Positions 1-7,279 are shown, counted from the first letter of the stretch. The stretch is 64,000 nt of DNA from CAWFKW01 sp963816535 (GCA_963816535.1 CAWFKW010000003.1:372001-436000), one strand, 5' to 3'. The notes: a model not told the origin generated them from the sequence alone. Translations and numbers: made by a program.

Positions 1-774
1 GGGAATGAAGTTAACGGCGAGTGGTGCGGTACAATTCAAAGCGTTACTCAGAAGATTTGGACCGCGTTCAAGATAGCATATGGACAGAACAAGAAAACTG
101 AAATTACTCTGTACTATAATAAGAATTGCTGGTCAAACCACAACAATGAAATGTTCACTTGGATAAATAACAACATGCCCCCCAAGATGAGATATTTGCT
201 GGATTACGTTCTTGTATCGTATTACGAAGACGATTGTAACAATTTACAGCCGAACTGGCAGCAGGTTTTTGACAGCCTGCATGTTTTGTTTCCGAATTCG
301 AAATTAGGGATTGGCGAATGCGGAACTACAAATTCCGCAAATAAGGAAACTTATATAAACAGGTATTACAGGATGAACATCACCACGCCTAAGTACATAG
401 GCGGATATTTCTGGTGGTACTACAGGCAGGATTGCGTGCCTTATACAAAACCATTGTGGACAGTTATTAATAACGCGATGATAGGGAATTCTGATATTGC
501 GGGATTTGTAAATTCAGGCTCAGATGTGGAAAATTATCCTAACCCGTTTAACCCATCGACAACTATTAAATTCTATCTGCAGTCGCCCGCGTTTACTACG
601 TTGACAATATACGACCTGACTGGAAGGGTTGTTGAAAAACTTATCAACAATAACCTTACTGCCGGCATACATGAGGTAAAATGGGACGGTTCGAGGTATT
701 CAAGCGGCGTTTATATATACTCCTTAAATCATAACAATCAAACAGAGATCAGAAAAATGCTGTTGATCAAATAA
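1..774 (+). CDS. Glycosidase-like T9SS secreted protein (5' end outside window)
   Basis: The reading frame is open from base 1, so the N-terminus lies outside the window. The first residues contain GNEVNGEW, resembling the Asn-Glu acid/base motif of clan GH-A glycoside hydrolases, and GIGECG further on could hold the second catalytic Glu. The last ~80 residues, starting at NYPNPFNPSTT and ending in a basic LLIK tail, form a T9SS type A sorting domain, so the protein is expected to be exported through the outer membrane. The glycosidase call rests on two short motifs and is tentative; the sorting domain is clear. A hairpin begins at the stop codon. Confidence 0.6.
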   Translation, partial: GNEVNGEWCGTIQSVTQKIWTAFKIAYGQNKKTEITLYYNKNCWSNHNNEMFTWINNNMPPKMRYLLDYVLVSYYEDDCNNLQPNWQQVFDSLHVLFPNSKLGIGECGTTNSANKETYINRYYRMNITTPKYIGGYFWWYYRQDCVPYTKPLWTVINNAMIGNSDIAGFVNSGSDVENYPNPFNPSTTIKFYLQSPAFTTLTIYDLTGRVVEKLINNNLTAGIHEVKWDGSRYSSGVYIYSLNHNNQTEIRKMLLIK

Positions 775-799
775 CCCTGGTAAGCGCTTATCTGGGTTA
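772..799 (+). terminator. Hairpin at end of gene 1
   Basis: An imperfect 28-nt inverted repeat centred on TAAGCGCTTA, with TAACCC and GGGTTA at the ends, overlaps the stop codon. There is no strong T-run, so it may be a transcript-end hairpin rather than a classic terminator. Confidence 0.5.
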
Positions 800-866
800 A
801 CTGTTTGAGCTAAGATAATTATTTTTTATACCCGAATAAAGTTAGCCATAATTAGAAATTATTCAT

Positions 867-874
867 TATTTTTG
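867..874 (+). promoter_or_regulatory. -7 element (TATTTTTG) for the RAYT-like gene
   Basis: A TAnnTTTG box ends 7 nt before the ATG at 882. A Bacteroidota start site about 7 nt downstream of the box would make the transcript nearly leaderless. No clear TTG box is seen at the expected upstream distance. Confidence 0.4.
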
Positions 875-881
875 ATTCACT

Positions 882-1358
882 ATGCTGACGCAACCTAATA
901 TATTCAAACCTGTTTTTCCGTCTTATTTCTCTCTGAGAGAATTGACGGACCTCTACTTTGATAACTTCGCAATCAGCTTTGTTTCATTTGAAGCAAAAGA
1001 AAAGAATGACTATTTCGGTTTCTTTGCCGACGGCAATCTGTTCGAGAAACTTGAAGGAAAGATCGTTATAAAGGCATGGAAAGAACTTCCCGGCCTTTTC
1101 AAAAATTGCATATTGGGCGATTTCAAGTTGTACCCAAATCAATTCTGCGGAATTGTGATGATTGATAACAGAATGTCGTGGGAAAATTCAAGAAAATTTG
1201 TGCCGAGGATACTCACTTCTTTTAAGAACCGTTCAACTAAGCTTCTGAACCAGCTCCATGGCACGCATGCACGCGTATTTTGGGAAAACAATTACTTTGA
1301 AGGAGTAATTGAAAATGTGCAGGATTTAAAGCAGGCGCTTGACAGGATCAACAGCTAG
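882..1358 (+). CDS. RAYT/Y1-transposase-like protein lacking HUH histidines
   Basis: This 158-residue protein follows the layout of REP-associated tyrosine transposases (TnpA_REP/Y1_Tnp). It has a GKIVIKAWKELP helix, then a strand ending YPNQFCGIV where the family has MPNHxHGIV, a TSFKNRSTK helix, and FWENNYFEGVI matching the family's W-x-x-NYYEHII catalytic-tyrosine segment. The two metal-binding His of the HUH motif are Gln and Cys here, so cleavage activity is probably lost, although the Tyr region survives. Its 3' end overlaps the histidine-kinase gene on the other strand by 4 nt. It could be a decayed transposase or a domesticated DNA-binding protein. The family assignment is by eye. Confidence 0.65.
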   Translation: MLTQPNIFKPVFPSYFSLRELTDLYFDNFAISFVSFEAKEKNDYFGFFADGNLFEKLEGKIVIKAWKELPGLFKNCILGDFKLYPNQFCGIVMIDNRMSWENSRKFVPRILTSFKNRSTKLLNQLHGTHARVFWENNYFEGVIENVQDLKQALDRINS

Positions 1359-2638
1359 AGCTGTTTATTGAAGACGAGCCTGAATTCAGAACCTTCGCCG
1401 GGTTTGCTATTCACCACTATTGCCGCCTTATGCGCATCCATAATTTTTTTGCATATAGATAGTCCAAGTCCGAACCCGCCCGTAGTGCGTGTGCGCGAAT
1501 GGTCGGCCCTGTAAAAGGGTTCAAAAATGTAAGGCAGGTCTTTTTCAGCAATTCCGACTCCGCGATCCCTGATACTTACAGTTACAGTTTTATCGTCGCT
1601 TTCTATTTTGATCTCTATATTACCTTCGGAATACTTGAGCGCGTTTTCGATAATGTTTCTGAACACAGCCTGTATTTTTTCCTCATCCGCAATTATGGTT
1701 TCGCGCTTGTTGGGCGTCAAAAACTTGAGCCTGTCGCCTGATTCATATTCTTCTATAATATCTTCCAAGACCTCCGTAATATCCGTCTTTGCAAGTTTCA
1801 GGTTGCCCACACTGTTCTCGGTGCGGTAGCTATCCAGAAGCCCCGATATCATTCTTTCCATCTCGTTAACGTCTTCGTTGATCTTTTCTTTGGAAGAATC
1901 TACTTCCAGCCCGAGCTTAATTCTGGTAAGAGGGGTCCTCAGTTCGTGTGAAACATCCAGAAGCAATTGTTCTTTGGCTTTTATTGAATCTCCTATCTTT
2001 GAAGCCATTGATGAGATGGATTGCGCCAGCTCGCCCAGCTCGTCGTTTCTCTGCACCGGGATCTTCAGGTAATAGTTCCCTTCGCCCACCTGCTGAACCG
2101 CGGTAGAAAGCTGTTTCAGAGGAGTGAATAATTTCCGGACGATATAATAAAATGTAATAATGATAATGCTCAGCAAAACCACAAGGCTTATGATTGCCTG
2201 CTGCTCATCAAAATCATCGCGCGGAGCCAATAATTGTATAATGTATAGTTCGTTAGGCGTCTTATAAATCAAATGTGGTTTCGAGTTATAAAAGAAAATA
2301 AAACGGTCGTCATTGTGCAGTTTTTCCAAAAATTCATCGCTTTTATTCAATTCATCAAGGGTCGGAACCGAATCCGAAGACGCCCACTTAAACGCAGGAG
2401 ACAGGTATCTGATTCTCCAGCCCATCTCTTTGCAGTATTGTTTTGCTTTTACAGTATCAGGAGGGGTTCCTATCTCGTTTATAAGAATTCTCTCCGCCCT
2501 CCGCATTGGGCCCGGTTCATGGCTGGTGCTTATCCTTATTACAACAAGAACCGCGACATCTATAACGGCTCCGAACAGAAGCACTATCAATATCAGCTTC
2601 ATGAAGATCGAAAACTTCGGGATCCTGAACCTTTTCAT
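1355..2638 (-). CDS. Sensor histidine kinase, CpxA-like
   Basis: This 427-residue inner-membrane kinase has TM1 at about 12-35, a periplasmic sensor at about 36-147, TM2 at about 148-167 and a HAMP linker to about 220. The HisKA box is SHELRTP with phospho-acceptor His near residue 231. The HATPase domain shows N-box FRNIIENALKYS and G-boxes DRGVGI and GGFGLGLSI. It would phosphorylate the regulator just upstream; the two genes overlap by 4 nt (ATGA), indicating translational coupling. With a Spy/CpxP-like gene first in the operon, an envelope-stress role like CpxA is the best inference, but orthology to E. coli CpxA is not shown. Confidence 0.88.
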   Translation of the reverse strand: MKRFRIPKFSIFMKLILIVLLFGAVIDVAVLVVIRISTSHEPGPMRRAERILINEIGTPPDTVKAKQYCKEMGWRIRYLSPAFKWASSDSVPTLDELNKSDEFLEKLHNDDRFIFFYNSKPHLIYKTPNELYIIQLLAPRDDFDEQQAIISLVVLLSIIIITFYYIVRKLFTPLKQLSTAVQQVGEGNYYLKIPVQRNDELGELAQSISSMASKIGDSIKAKEQLLLDVSHELRTPLTRIKLGLEVDSSKEKINEDVNEMERMISGLLDSYRTENSVGNLKLAKTDITEVLEDIIEEYESGDRLKFLTPNKRETIIADEEKIQAVFRNIIENALKYSEGNIEIKIESDDKTVTVSIRDRGVGIAEKDLPYIFEPFYRADHSRTRTTGGFGLGLSICKKIMDAHKAAIVVNSKPGEGSEFRLVFNKQL

Positions 2639-3342
2639 TTTTTTTCGCCTTCGGAAGGTTCGGCAAAGAACATGTACCCTACCGCGTGCACGGTCTTAAT
2701 CATTTGCTCTTTCTTGTTAACTGCGGCTTTCAGCTTGTTTCGCAGTCTTGATACCATAACGTCCACTGAGCGGTCAAAGCTCATCCATGAAATACCTTTG
2801 GTATTCTGCATAATTTCATCTCGCGATAGAACTTTCCCGTTATTCTTCACAAACAGGAACAGAAGTTCGAATTCAGTTGAAGTGAGCTCAAGGTTTTTGC
2901 CGTGAACAAATGCGGTTCTCTGGTTTCCGTCAACGTCAAGGTTTTTAAAGCTGATTATCTCATTCTTCTTAAGTTTGATCTCATTTCGCCTAAGAATCGC
3001 CTGCGCGCGCGCAAGAAGTTCGCGCGGCTCAAACGGCTTTGGCATATAATCGTCGGCGCCAAGCTCAAGCCCTACAATTTTATCAGTGACCTCTCCTCTT
3101 GCGGTAAGCATTATTATCGGAGTGTCATACTCTTTCCGTATCAGCCTGCATGTTTCAAAGCCATCCATGTCGGGAAGCATGATATCCAGTATCACGAGGT
3201 CAAAGTGCTGGTTCTTAAGCTTAAGCAAACCGTCTTTCGGGTTCTCGCACGAAACCGGCTTGAACCCGTTCTTGCCCAGGTACTCGGCAAGCAGGTCGTT
3301 TAGCTTTGTGTCATCGTCAATTATTAATACAGATTTACTCAT
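2635..3342 (-). CDS. OmpR/CpxR-family response regulator
   Basis: The 235-residue protein has a receiver domain (acidic IIDDD pocket, phospho-acceptor Asp near 53 in LDIMLPD, switch Thr in MLTARG, Lys in YMPKPF) and a C-terminal winged helix of the Trans_reg_C type (about 130-230). Its kinase partner follows with a 4-nt overlap. The Spy-like gene lies 95 nt upstream in the same direction, with a hairpin between them. OmpR-family proteins bind direct repeats about 10 bp apart; such repeats occur upstream of the Spy-like gene and of the small gene at 6608-6961, so these are its likely targets. Confidence 0.9.
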   Translation of the reverse strand: MSKSVLIIDDDTKLNDLLAEYLGKNGFKPVSCENPKDGLLKLKNQHFDLVILDIMLPDMDGFETCRLIRKEYDTPIIMLTARGEVTDKIVGLELGADDYMPKPFEPRELLARAQAILRRNEIKLKKNEIISFKNLDVDGNQRTAFVHGKNLELTSTEFELLFLFVKNNGKVLSRDEIMQNTKGISWMSFDRSVDVMVSRLRNKLKAAVNKKEQMIKTVHAVGYMFFAEPSEGEKK

Positions 3343-3354
3343 TTATTCAAGATA

Positions 3355-3394
3355 AAACCCGGCGCGTAATTTGATAGACTACGGCGCCAGGTTT
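3355..3394 (-). terminator. Intergenic hairpin between Spy-like gene and regulator
   Basis: Two 12-nt arms (3355-3366 and 3383-3394) pair with two mismatches around a GGCGC core, with a 16-nt loop. On the minus strand only a short T tract follows. It could partly end the Spy-like transcript so that the chaperone-like protein is made in excess over the two-component pair. Confidence 0.55.
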
Positions 3395-3437
3395 ATTAAA
3401 ATAATAATTTGGTTTTAATATATCTACCAACAAACAG

Positions 3438-3974
3438 CTAGTTATCCTCGAACTTCTTTTTGCCGTCGTTATCGCGTTTGTGGCTTGAGAAATCCATGAT
3501 CTTGCCTGCAACTTTATCTCTTTGTTCGGGCGTGAGCAGGTCGTGGAATTTTATCAGCTCGTCCATCATGAAGCTTTTCATATCTTCACGGTCTTTATCT
3601 CTCTGCGAGGCCAGATCCTGAAGCGCCTGCTTATCAAGCGTGCTTTGTTTGAACAGGTTTGCAAAATCCTCAGCCGATTTCTTGTGCGCATCTTTATTGG
3701 CGTCTCTTTTTGCATCCATCTTCGCTTTTATTTCAGCTTTTATCTGATCAACCTGAGTTTTTTGGTCTGAACTAAGATTGAGGTCTTTGGTAATTTTGTC
3801 TAACATCATTCCAAGCGGCCCGCCGTGATTATTACGCATCATCTGCGAATAGCCTACGGCTACTGCGGCAACAAGAATCACAACCACGATAATTGAAGAA
3901 ATGAAGATCTTTTTCCCTTTATTCATTTTGGGAGCCGGCGGCAATTGAACCGGGTCATTAAATAGATCTGACAT
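3438..3974 (-). CDS. Spy/CpxP-like LTxxQ-motif membrane-anchored protein
   Basis: I chose the ATG at 3974 (178 aa), not 4010, because AAAGGAG lies 8 nt upstream of it and the putative -7 element at 4008-4015 would put the transcript start below 4010. The protein has a short cytoplasmic N-terminus and one TM helix (about 20-40). A charged helical periplasmic part carries two degenerate LTxxQ motifs (LNLSSDQ and LLTPEQRDK), typical of Spy/CpxP/CnrX-type proteins. These bind unfolded proteins or metals and restrain the kinase. Unlike soluble CpxP it seems anchored by an uncleaved helix. It is first in an operon with the regulator and kinase, matching a feedback envelope-stress module. Confidence 0.75.
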   Translation of the reverse strand: MSDLFNDPVQLPPAPKMNKGKKIFISSIIVVVILVAAVAVGYSQMMRNNHGGPLGMMLDKITKDLNLSSDQKTQVDQIKAEIKAKMDAKRDANKDAHKKSAEDFANLFKQSTLDKQALQDLASQRDKDREDMKSFMMDELIKFHDLLTPEQRDKVAGKIMDFSSHKRDNDGKKKFEDN

Positions 3975-4007
3975 ATTATTATGCTCCTTTCGCATATTTA
4001 ATTGATA

Positions 4008-4064
4008 CAAAGTTAAGCCAATATATATGTTAATTTATGTATCTTCTGTAATAAAATGTAACTG
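4008..4064 (-). promoter_or_regulatory. Promoter and putative CpxR-like box of the Spy-like gene
   Basis: Read on the minus strand, TAACTTTG (4008-4015) fits the TAnnTTTG -7 element. No TTG is seen about 20 nt upstream. Instead, on the plus strand, GTAAT (4048-4052) and GTAAC (4058-4062) are direct repeats 10 bp apart, like the GTAAA-N5-GTAAA CpxR box. A 57-nt block here matches the block at 6974-7030 at 52 positions by hand alignment, with identical spacing. I infer an activator-dependent promoter. Confidence 0.6.
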
Positions 4065-4112
4065 TTTTCTGTTTTCGGAGCGTATTTTTGACAAAAATGA
4101 ACCAAATATTCA

Positions 4113-4143
4113 TTGTAAATACTGTCAATATTCAATATTTTTG
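4113..4143 (+). promoter_or_regulatory. Promoter of the Omp28-like gene
   Basis: TTG (4113-4115), a 20-nt spacer and TATTTTTG (4136-4143) match the Bacteroidota -33/-7 promoter. The predicted leader is about 38 nt. It overlaps nothing of the divergent Spy-like promoter. Confidence 0.6.
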
Positions 4144-4187
4144 AATTTAAATCAACGATTGAATCCAGCATAAAACTACCAAATGTC

Positions 4188-5276
4188 ATGAAATTGAAGA
4201 CTTTTATAATTCTTAGCTTTATCATTTTTTCTTACCTGCTTTCCGGAAGTTCAAAGGCCGAACCAAGAAGGGTTCTTTTGGAATTCAGCACAGGCGTATG
4301 GTGCGGATACTGTCCCTGCGGAGATTCGATAATAACACACCACATATTGAACCAGTATCCCCAAACGATAGTTTTGGCCTATCATGGTCCGGCAAACAGC
4401 GCCAGCGATCCTTTCAGTTATTTTAACGGGAACGACATAATAAGTCTAATAGGATATACGGCGTATCCGCTTGCGATATTTGACAGGCAGTCCGGCGCGC
4501 CAATGGATTTTGATTACAACTGGCCCGATACATGCGCGGTAAGGTATCAAAGATCTCCCAACTCCGCAATAAGTTTAGTTCTGACTGCAAAAGCTTACAA
4601 CACAACAACAAGAGTTCTGACGGCGACTTTAGACGCAACGGCTCTGCAGACTTTATCCGGGCAGTATAAAATCACCTACGTAATTTCGGAAAATAACATA
4701 GTATACCCTCACAGCAGTTACGCTTTGTGCGGTTACAACGGGACTATCACAAATTATGTTAATAACTGGGTGGTTAGAAACATTGTTAACGGCGCAACAG
4801 GTGAGAACTTGAATGCAGGAACTTGGAATCAAAACCAGGTTATTACAAAACAGATTTCAACGACTATTGACGCTTCGTGGGTCGCTGAAAACTGCAATCT
4901 TGTTATTTTTGCGTATAAAGATTCGACCATGCTAAGAGCGGCAACAGTTGAGCAAGGCGCCCTGCAATCGGTGACAAATCCACTGGGGATAAACGGTTTG
5001 CCCCAAATTCCATCTGAATTCAGGCTTGAGCAGAATTACCCCAACCCGTTCAATCCGGTAACGCACATAAAATATTCTGTTCCCAAAACTGGAAAGGTCA
5101 GCCTGAGGGTCTATGATGTTTTAGGAAATCTGGTAGAGATATTAGCAGAAGGCAATTTAAGCGCAGGCGTTTACAACGCAGAGTTCGATGGTTCGGCTTT
5201 ATCAAGCGGGATATATTTTTATACTCTGGAAGCTCCGGGGTTTAAAGAAACAAAAAAACTCAGCCTGATAAAATAA
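4188..5276 (+). CDS. Omp28-like thioredoxin-fold T9SS protein
   Basis: The 362-residue protein has a signal peptide (about 1-24), then a thioredoxin-like domain opening VLLEFSTGVWCGYC, with a WCGYC-type pair of cysteines and a later cis-Pro-like TAYPLAIFD. This matches the Omp28-related family. A beta-rich domain with QVIT/STTIDASW strands follows. The T9SS sorting domain starts near residue 282 (NYPNPFNPVT) and ends KLSLIK. It is therefore probably a cell-surface or secreted protein with possible disulfide chemistry. It has its own promoter and is divergent from the stress operon; no operon partner is obvious. Confidence 0.8.
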   Translation: MKLKTFIILSFIIFSYLLSGSSKAEPRRVLLEFSTGVWCGYCPCGDSIITHHILNQYPQTIVLAYHGPANSASDPFSYFNGNDIISLIGYTAYPLAIFDRQSGAPMDFDYNWPDTCAVRYQRSPNSAISLVLTAKAYNTTTRVLTATLDATALQTLSGQYKITYVISENNIVYPHSSYALCGYNGTITNYVNNWVVRNIVNGATGENLNAGTWNQNQVITKQISTTIDASWVAENCNLVIFAYKDSTMLRAATVEQGALQSVTNPLGINGLPQIPSEFRLEQNYPNPFNPVTHIKYSVPKTGKVSLRVYDVLGNLVEILAEGNLSAGVYNAEFDGSALSSGIYFYTLEAPGFKETKKLSLIK

Positions 5277-5290
5277 CAGCTGGTAGCCGT

Positions 5291-5374
5291 TCCATCTGAG
5301 TCTCTCGTGGAGGACTCAGATGCTATCTGCTGTTCCTCTGAGTCCCCTTGCACGGAGACGCAGAGGGGACGGCG
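5291..5374. repeat. REP-like double-hairpin repeat, copy 1
   Basis: Two hairpins lie in tandem. CATCTGAGTC (5293-5302) pairs perfectly with 5313-5322, and CCTCTG-AGTC (5335-5344) pairs with GAC-CAGAGG (5357-5366) with one mismatch. The same two-hairpin order recurs at 6486-6571. GTAG occurs just upstream (5283-5286), as in REP elements. Confidence 0.7.
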
Positions 5375-5422
5375 ATTTCCGGCACTATACGGCAGATTTA
5401 TGAAATCAAAACAAACAATAAT

Positions 5423-6433
5423 ATGCTAAGAAGAATTATACCCATTATATATTTACTTTCCATCATCTTCGCTCCGAGATTAATTTACACAGATACTTTT
5501 TCTATTGCGGCAATCGATCCTGCAAACAACCAGGTAGGAAGCGCAGGCGCATCGTGTTATAATACAGCGCCCGGCTGTATAATATTAAGCGATGTCCACC
5601 CGGGGGTAGGCGTTATACATACACAGGCAAGCTGGCTGGCGGCTAATCAAAACTATGCACGCTCGCTGATGAATCTCGGTCTGACGCCGCAGCAGATAAT
5701 TGATTCGCTTATAGCGCATGATGCGCAGGGCAATCCACTGCCAAGGCAATACGGAATTATTTACTTAAACGGAGAAGTGGGGGCTCATACCGGCTCAGGC
5801 TGCACCGATTGGAAAGGACATTTAACGGGCCCGACATATTCTATACAGGGAAACATATTAATGGGTGAACAGATAATAGACTCAATGAAAAGCAGATTTT
5901 TAGGTACTTCAGGACAACTTGCTGTGCGCCTTATGGCGGCACTGCAGGGGGCTAAAGTAATAGGAGCGGATACCAGATGTACTTTAACATCATCGCTATC
6001 AGCGTTCATCCGCGTCGCAAATCCAAATGACCCGGTTAACGGCCCGTACTTTCTGGATATTAACGTTCCTATGACGCATACCGGAAGGGACCCGATAGAT
6101 TCACTCCAGGTTTTATTTAATACGTGGTTAACAACCGGACTCTCGAGTTTTTCAAACGTGGCGCCTAAGGAATATTCATTGTATCAGAATTATCCGAACC
6201 CGTTTAATCCGACTACTATAATCAGGTTTGATATAACAAAGCAATCAAATGTAAAAATTGTAGTATACGATATGCTTGGCAATGAAATCACCAAATTAGT
6301 TGATGCGGCAAATCTGCCGGCAGGAAGCTACTCGGCTGATTTTGACGCTTCACATCTTGCGTCAGGCGTTTACATCTACAAAATGGTCGCGGGTGAATAT
6401 GTTGTTTCAAAGAAAATGACGCTGGTGAAGTAG
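5423..6433 (+). CDS. DUF1028-family (Ntn-hydrolase fold) T9SS protein
   Basis: The open frame extends upstream, but the ATG at 5423 is preferred: it directly precedes a signal peptide (LRRIIPIIYLLSIIFA), and the mature protein begins TFSIAAIDP, where DUF1028 proteins begin TFSIVARD. The family has an Ntn-hydrolase-like fold of unclear activity; GSAGASCYN and GCIILSDVHPGVGVIHTQA match its conserved N-terminal half. A C-terminal T9SS sorting domain (NYPNPFNPTT to MTLVK) begins near residue 257. The gene is flanked on both sides by the same double-hairpin repeat. An upstream start at 5348 would lie inside that repeat and is rejected. Confidence 0.82.
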   Translation: MLRRIIPIIYLLSIIFAPRLIYTDTFSIAAIDPANNQVGSAGASCYNTAPGCIILSDVHPGVGVIHTQASWLAANQNYARSLMNLGLTPQQIIDSLIAHDAQGNPLPRQYGIIYLNGEVGAHTGSGCTDWKGHLTGPTYSIQGNILMGEQIIDSMKSRFLGTSGQLAVRLMAALQGAKVIGADTRCTLTSSLSAFIRVANPNDPVNGPYFLDINVPMTHTGRDPIDSLQVLFNTWLTTGLSSFSNVAPKEYSLYQNYPNPFNPTTIIRFDITKQSNVKIVVYDMLGNEITKLVDAANLPAGSYSADFDASHLASGVYIYKMVAGEYVVSKKMTLVK

Positions 6434-6468
6434 GTTCGTAAAGTTTGTAAAGTTCATGAGGTTCGACT
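6433..6468. repeat. Nonamer tandem repeat (RGTTYRTRA-like), four units
   Basis: Four consecutive 9-nt units (GGTTCGTAA, AGTTTGTAA, AGTTCATGA, GGTTCGACT) start at the stop codon of the DUF1028 gene. Related units recur at 6570-6604 beyond the second hairpin repeat. Confidence 0.6.
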
Positions 6469-6485
6469 AAAGGAATGATTATAGT

Positions 6486-6571
6486 CCCATCTGAGTCTCT
6501 CGAAGAGGACTCAGATGTTATTGGTAGTTTTCCTCTGAGTCTCACTTCGTGAAGACTCAGAGGGGACGGTG
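6486..6571. repeat. REP-like double-hairpin repeat, copy 2
   Basis: CATCTGAGTC (6488-6497) pairs with 6508-6517, and CCTCTGAGTC (6532-6541) pairs perfectly with GACTCAGAGG (6554-6563). The second stem has an inner TCAC/GTGA extension. The order matches copy 1, with the same GGGGACGG right end. GTAG precedes the second hairpin. Confidence 0.7.
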
Positions 6572-6604
6572 TTCGTAAGGTTCAAAAGTTCGTAAGGTTC
6601 TTAT
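6570..6604. repeat. Nonamer tandem repeat, second array
   Basis: Units TGTTCGTAA, GGTTCAAA (8 nt), AGTTCGTAA and GGTTCTTAT fill the space between hairpin copy 2 and the stop of the minus-strand gene. They resemble the array at 6433-6468. Confidence 0.5.
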
Positions 6605-6607
6605 TCT

Positions 6608-6961
6608 TTATCTATTGTTCGGATTATCAGGTGATGAATTTCCATTCCGGTAAGCATCAAAATTATAAATCCCGTTATTGAAATCACTCCGATCAGCTCC
6701 GTCAGGATAATTTGCTAAACTCCATGTACTCATTTCATAAATATCCCAGGTCCTTAATAACATAGTCGAACCAGATTCAAATTCTTTAAACTCGATTACT
6801 GTGCCATTTTGCTCCAATATGGAACCGTACAAAGAAGTATGATCCATTAAAACTATCCGAACAGAATCTTCACTCGGTGAACTATTATTTTGACTATAAG
6901 CATACCCAAATGTTAATGAAAATAAAATCAAACCTAAAATTATTTGTTTCATGTTTCGCAT
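6608..6961 (-). CDS. Small exported protein, unknown function
   Basis: This 117-residue protein has a clear signal peptide (KQIILGLILFSLTFGYAYSQ, cleavage after about residue 23). The mature part is about 90 residues, with short beta-like stretches (VRIVLMDHTSLYGSILE, VIEFKEF) and an Asn/Asp-rich tail. I do not recognise a family. The start may be Met4 (6952), because the ATGCGAAA at 6961 aligns with untranslated leader of the Spy-like gene. Its promoter block is nearly identical to that of the Spy-like gene, so it is probably co-regulated with the envelope-stress operon and may be an envelope-stress effector. Confidence 0.65.
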   Translation of the reverse strand: MRNMKQIILGLILFSLTFGYAYSQNNSSPSEDSVRIVLMDHTSLYGSILEQNGTVIEFKEFESGSTMLLRTWDIYEMSTWSLANYPDGADRSDFNNGIYNFDAYRNGNSSPDNPNNR

Positions 6962-6973
6962 GTTTTAATTATA

Positions 6974-7030
6974 CAAAGTTATGCTAATATATATGTTAAT
7001 TTGTGTATCTTCTGTAATTTAATGTAACTG
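6974..7030 (-). promoter_or_regulatory. Promoter and CpxR-like box, twin of 4008-4064
   Basis: TAACTTTG (6974-6981, minus strand) is the -7 element. GTAAT (7014-7018) and GTAAC (7024-7028) on the plus strand repeat at 10 bp. The 33-nt distance between -7 element and first box is the same as in the Spy-like promoter, and 52 of 57 positions agree. Confidence 0.6.
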
Positions 7031-7098
7031 AATTTAGCAAAAAGAGGAGAATTCTCGGATAAAATACAATGGATTTCGAAGGAGCCGTGGACAGGTCA

Positions 7099-7127
7099 TT
7101 CCCTTTAAGACTCAGAAGGGACATTGA
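7099..7127. repeat. Degenerate third copy of the hairpin repeat
   Basis: TCCCTT (7100-7105) pairs with AAGGGA (7116-7121). The right arm AGACTCAGAAGGGAC differs at one base from the right end of copy 2. Only half of the element is left. Confidence 0.4.
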
Positions 7128-7162
7128 AGTTCTTAAGGGATAAAGAATTATCAGAGTTCCTT

Positions 7163-7267
7163 TGTCTTTTGCTGTCTCATGCCTGCCGTCTGCCGTCTCA
7201 CTTTTTATTATTTATTATTTATTATTTACTAGTTATTATTTGATCTGCCTTTTGCCTTTTCACTCTC
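7163..7267. repeat. Mosaic heptamer tandem repeat (STRR-like)
   Basis: About fourteen 7-nt units stay in phase over this stretch. They include TGCTGTC, TGCCGTC twice, TTATTAT three times in a row and once more after TTACTAG, then GCCTTTT twice. The 14-mer made of CGTCTGC and CGTCTCA also occurs in the heptamer array at 23073-23156. The array ends just before the Nudix promoter. Confidence 0.65.
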
Positions 7268-7279
7268 TATATACTTTCG

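Noticed and set aside
2273..2905. Long plus-strand open frame over the kinase and regulator genes
   Set aside because: It is antisense to two clear two-component genes, has no domain pattern and no promoter or ribosome site.
1355..3974. Naming the stress genes cpxA, cpxR and cpxP
   Set aside because: The layout and a box are similar, but orthology cannot be shown by eye and the Spy-like protein is membrane-anchored.
4013..4225. Minus-strand 70-codon open frame
   Set aside because: It overlaps the twin promoter block, the divergent promoter and the Omp28-like start; composition looks non-coding.
5348..5422. Upstream start of the DUF1028 gene
   Set aside because: It lies in the hairpin repeat and would put 25 polar residues before the signal peptide.
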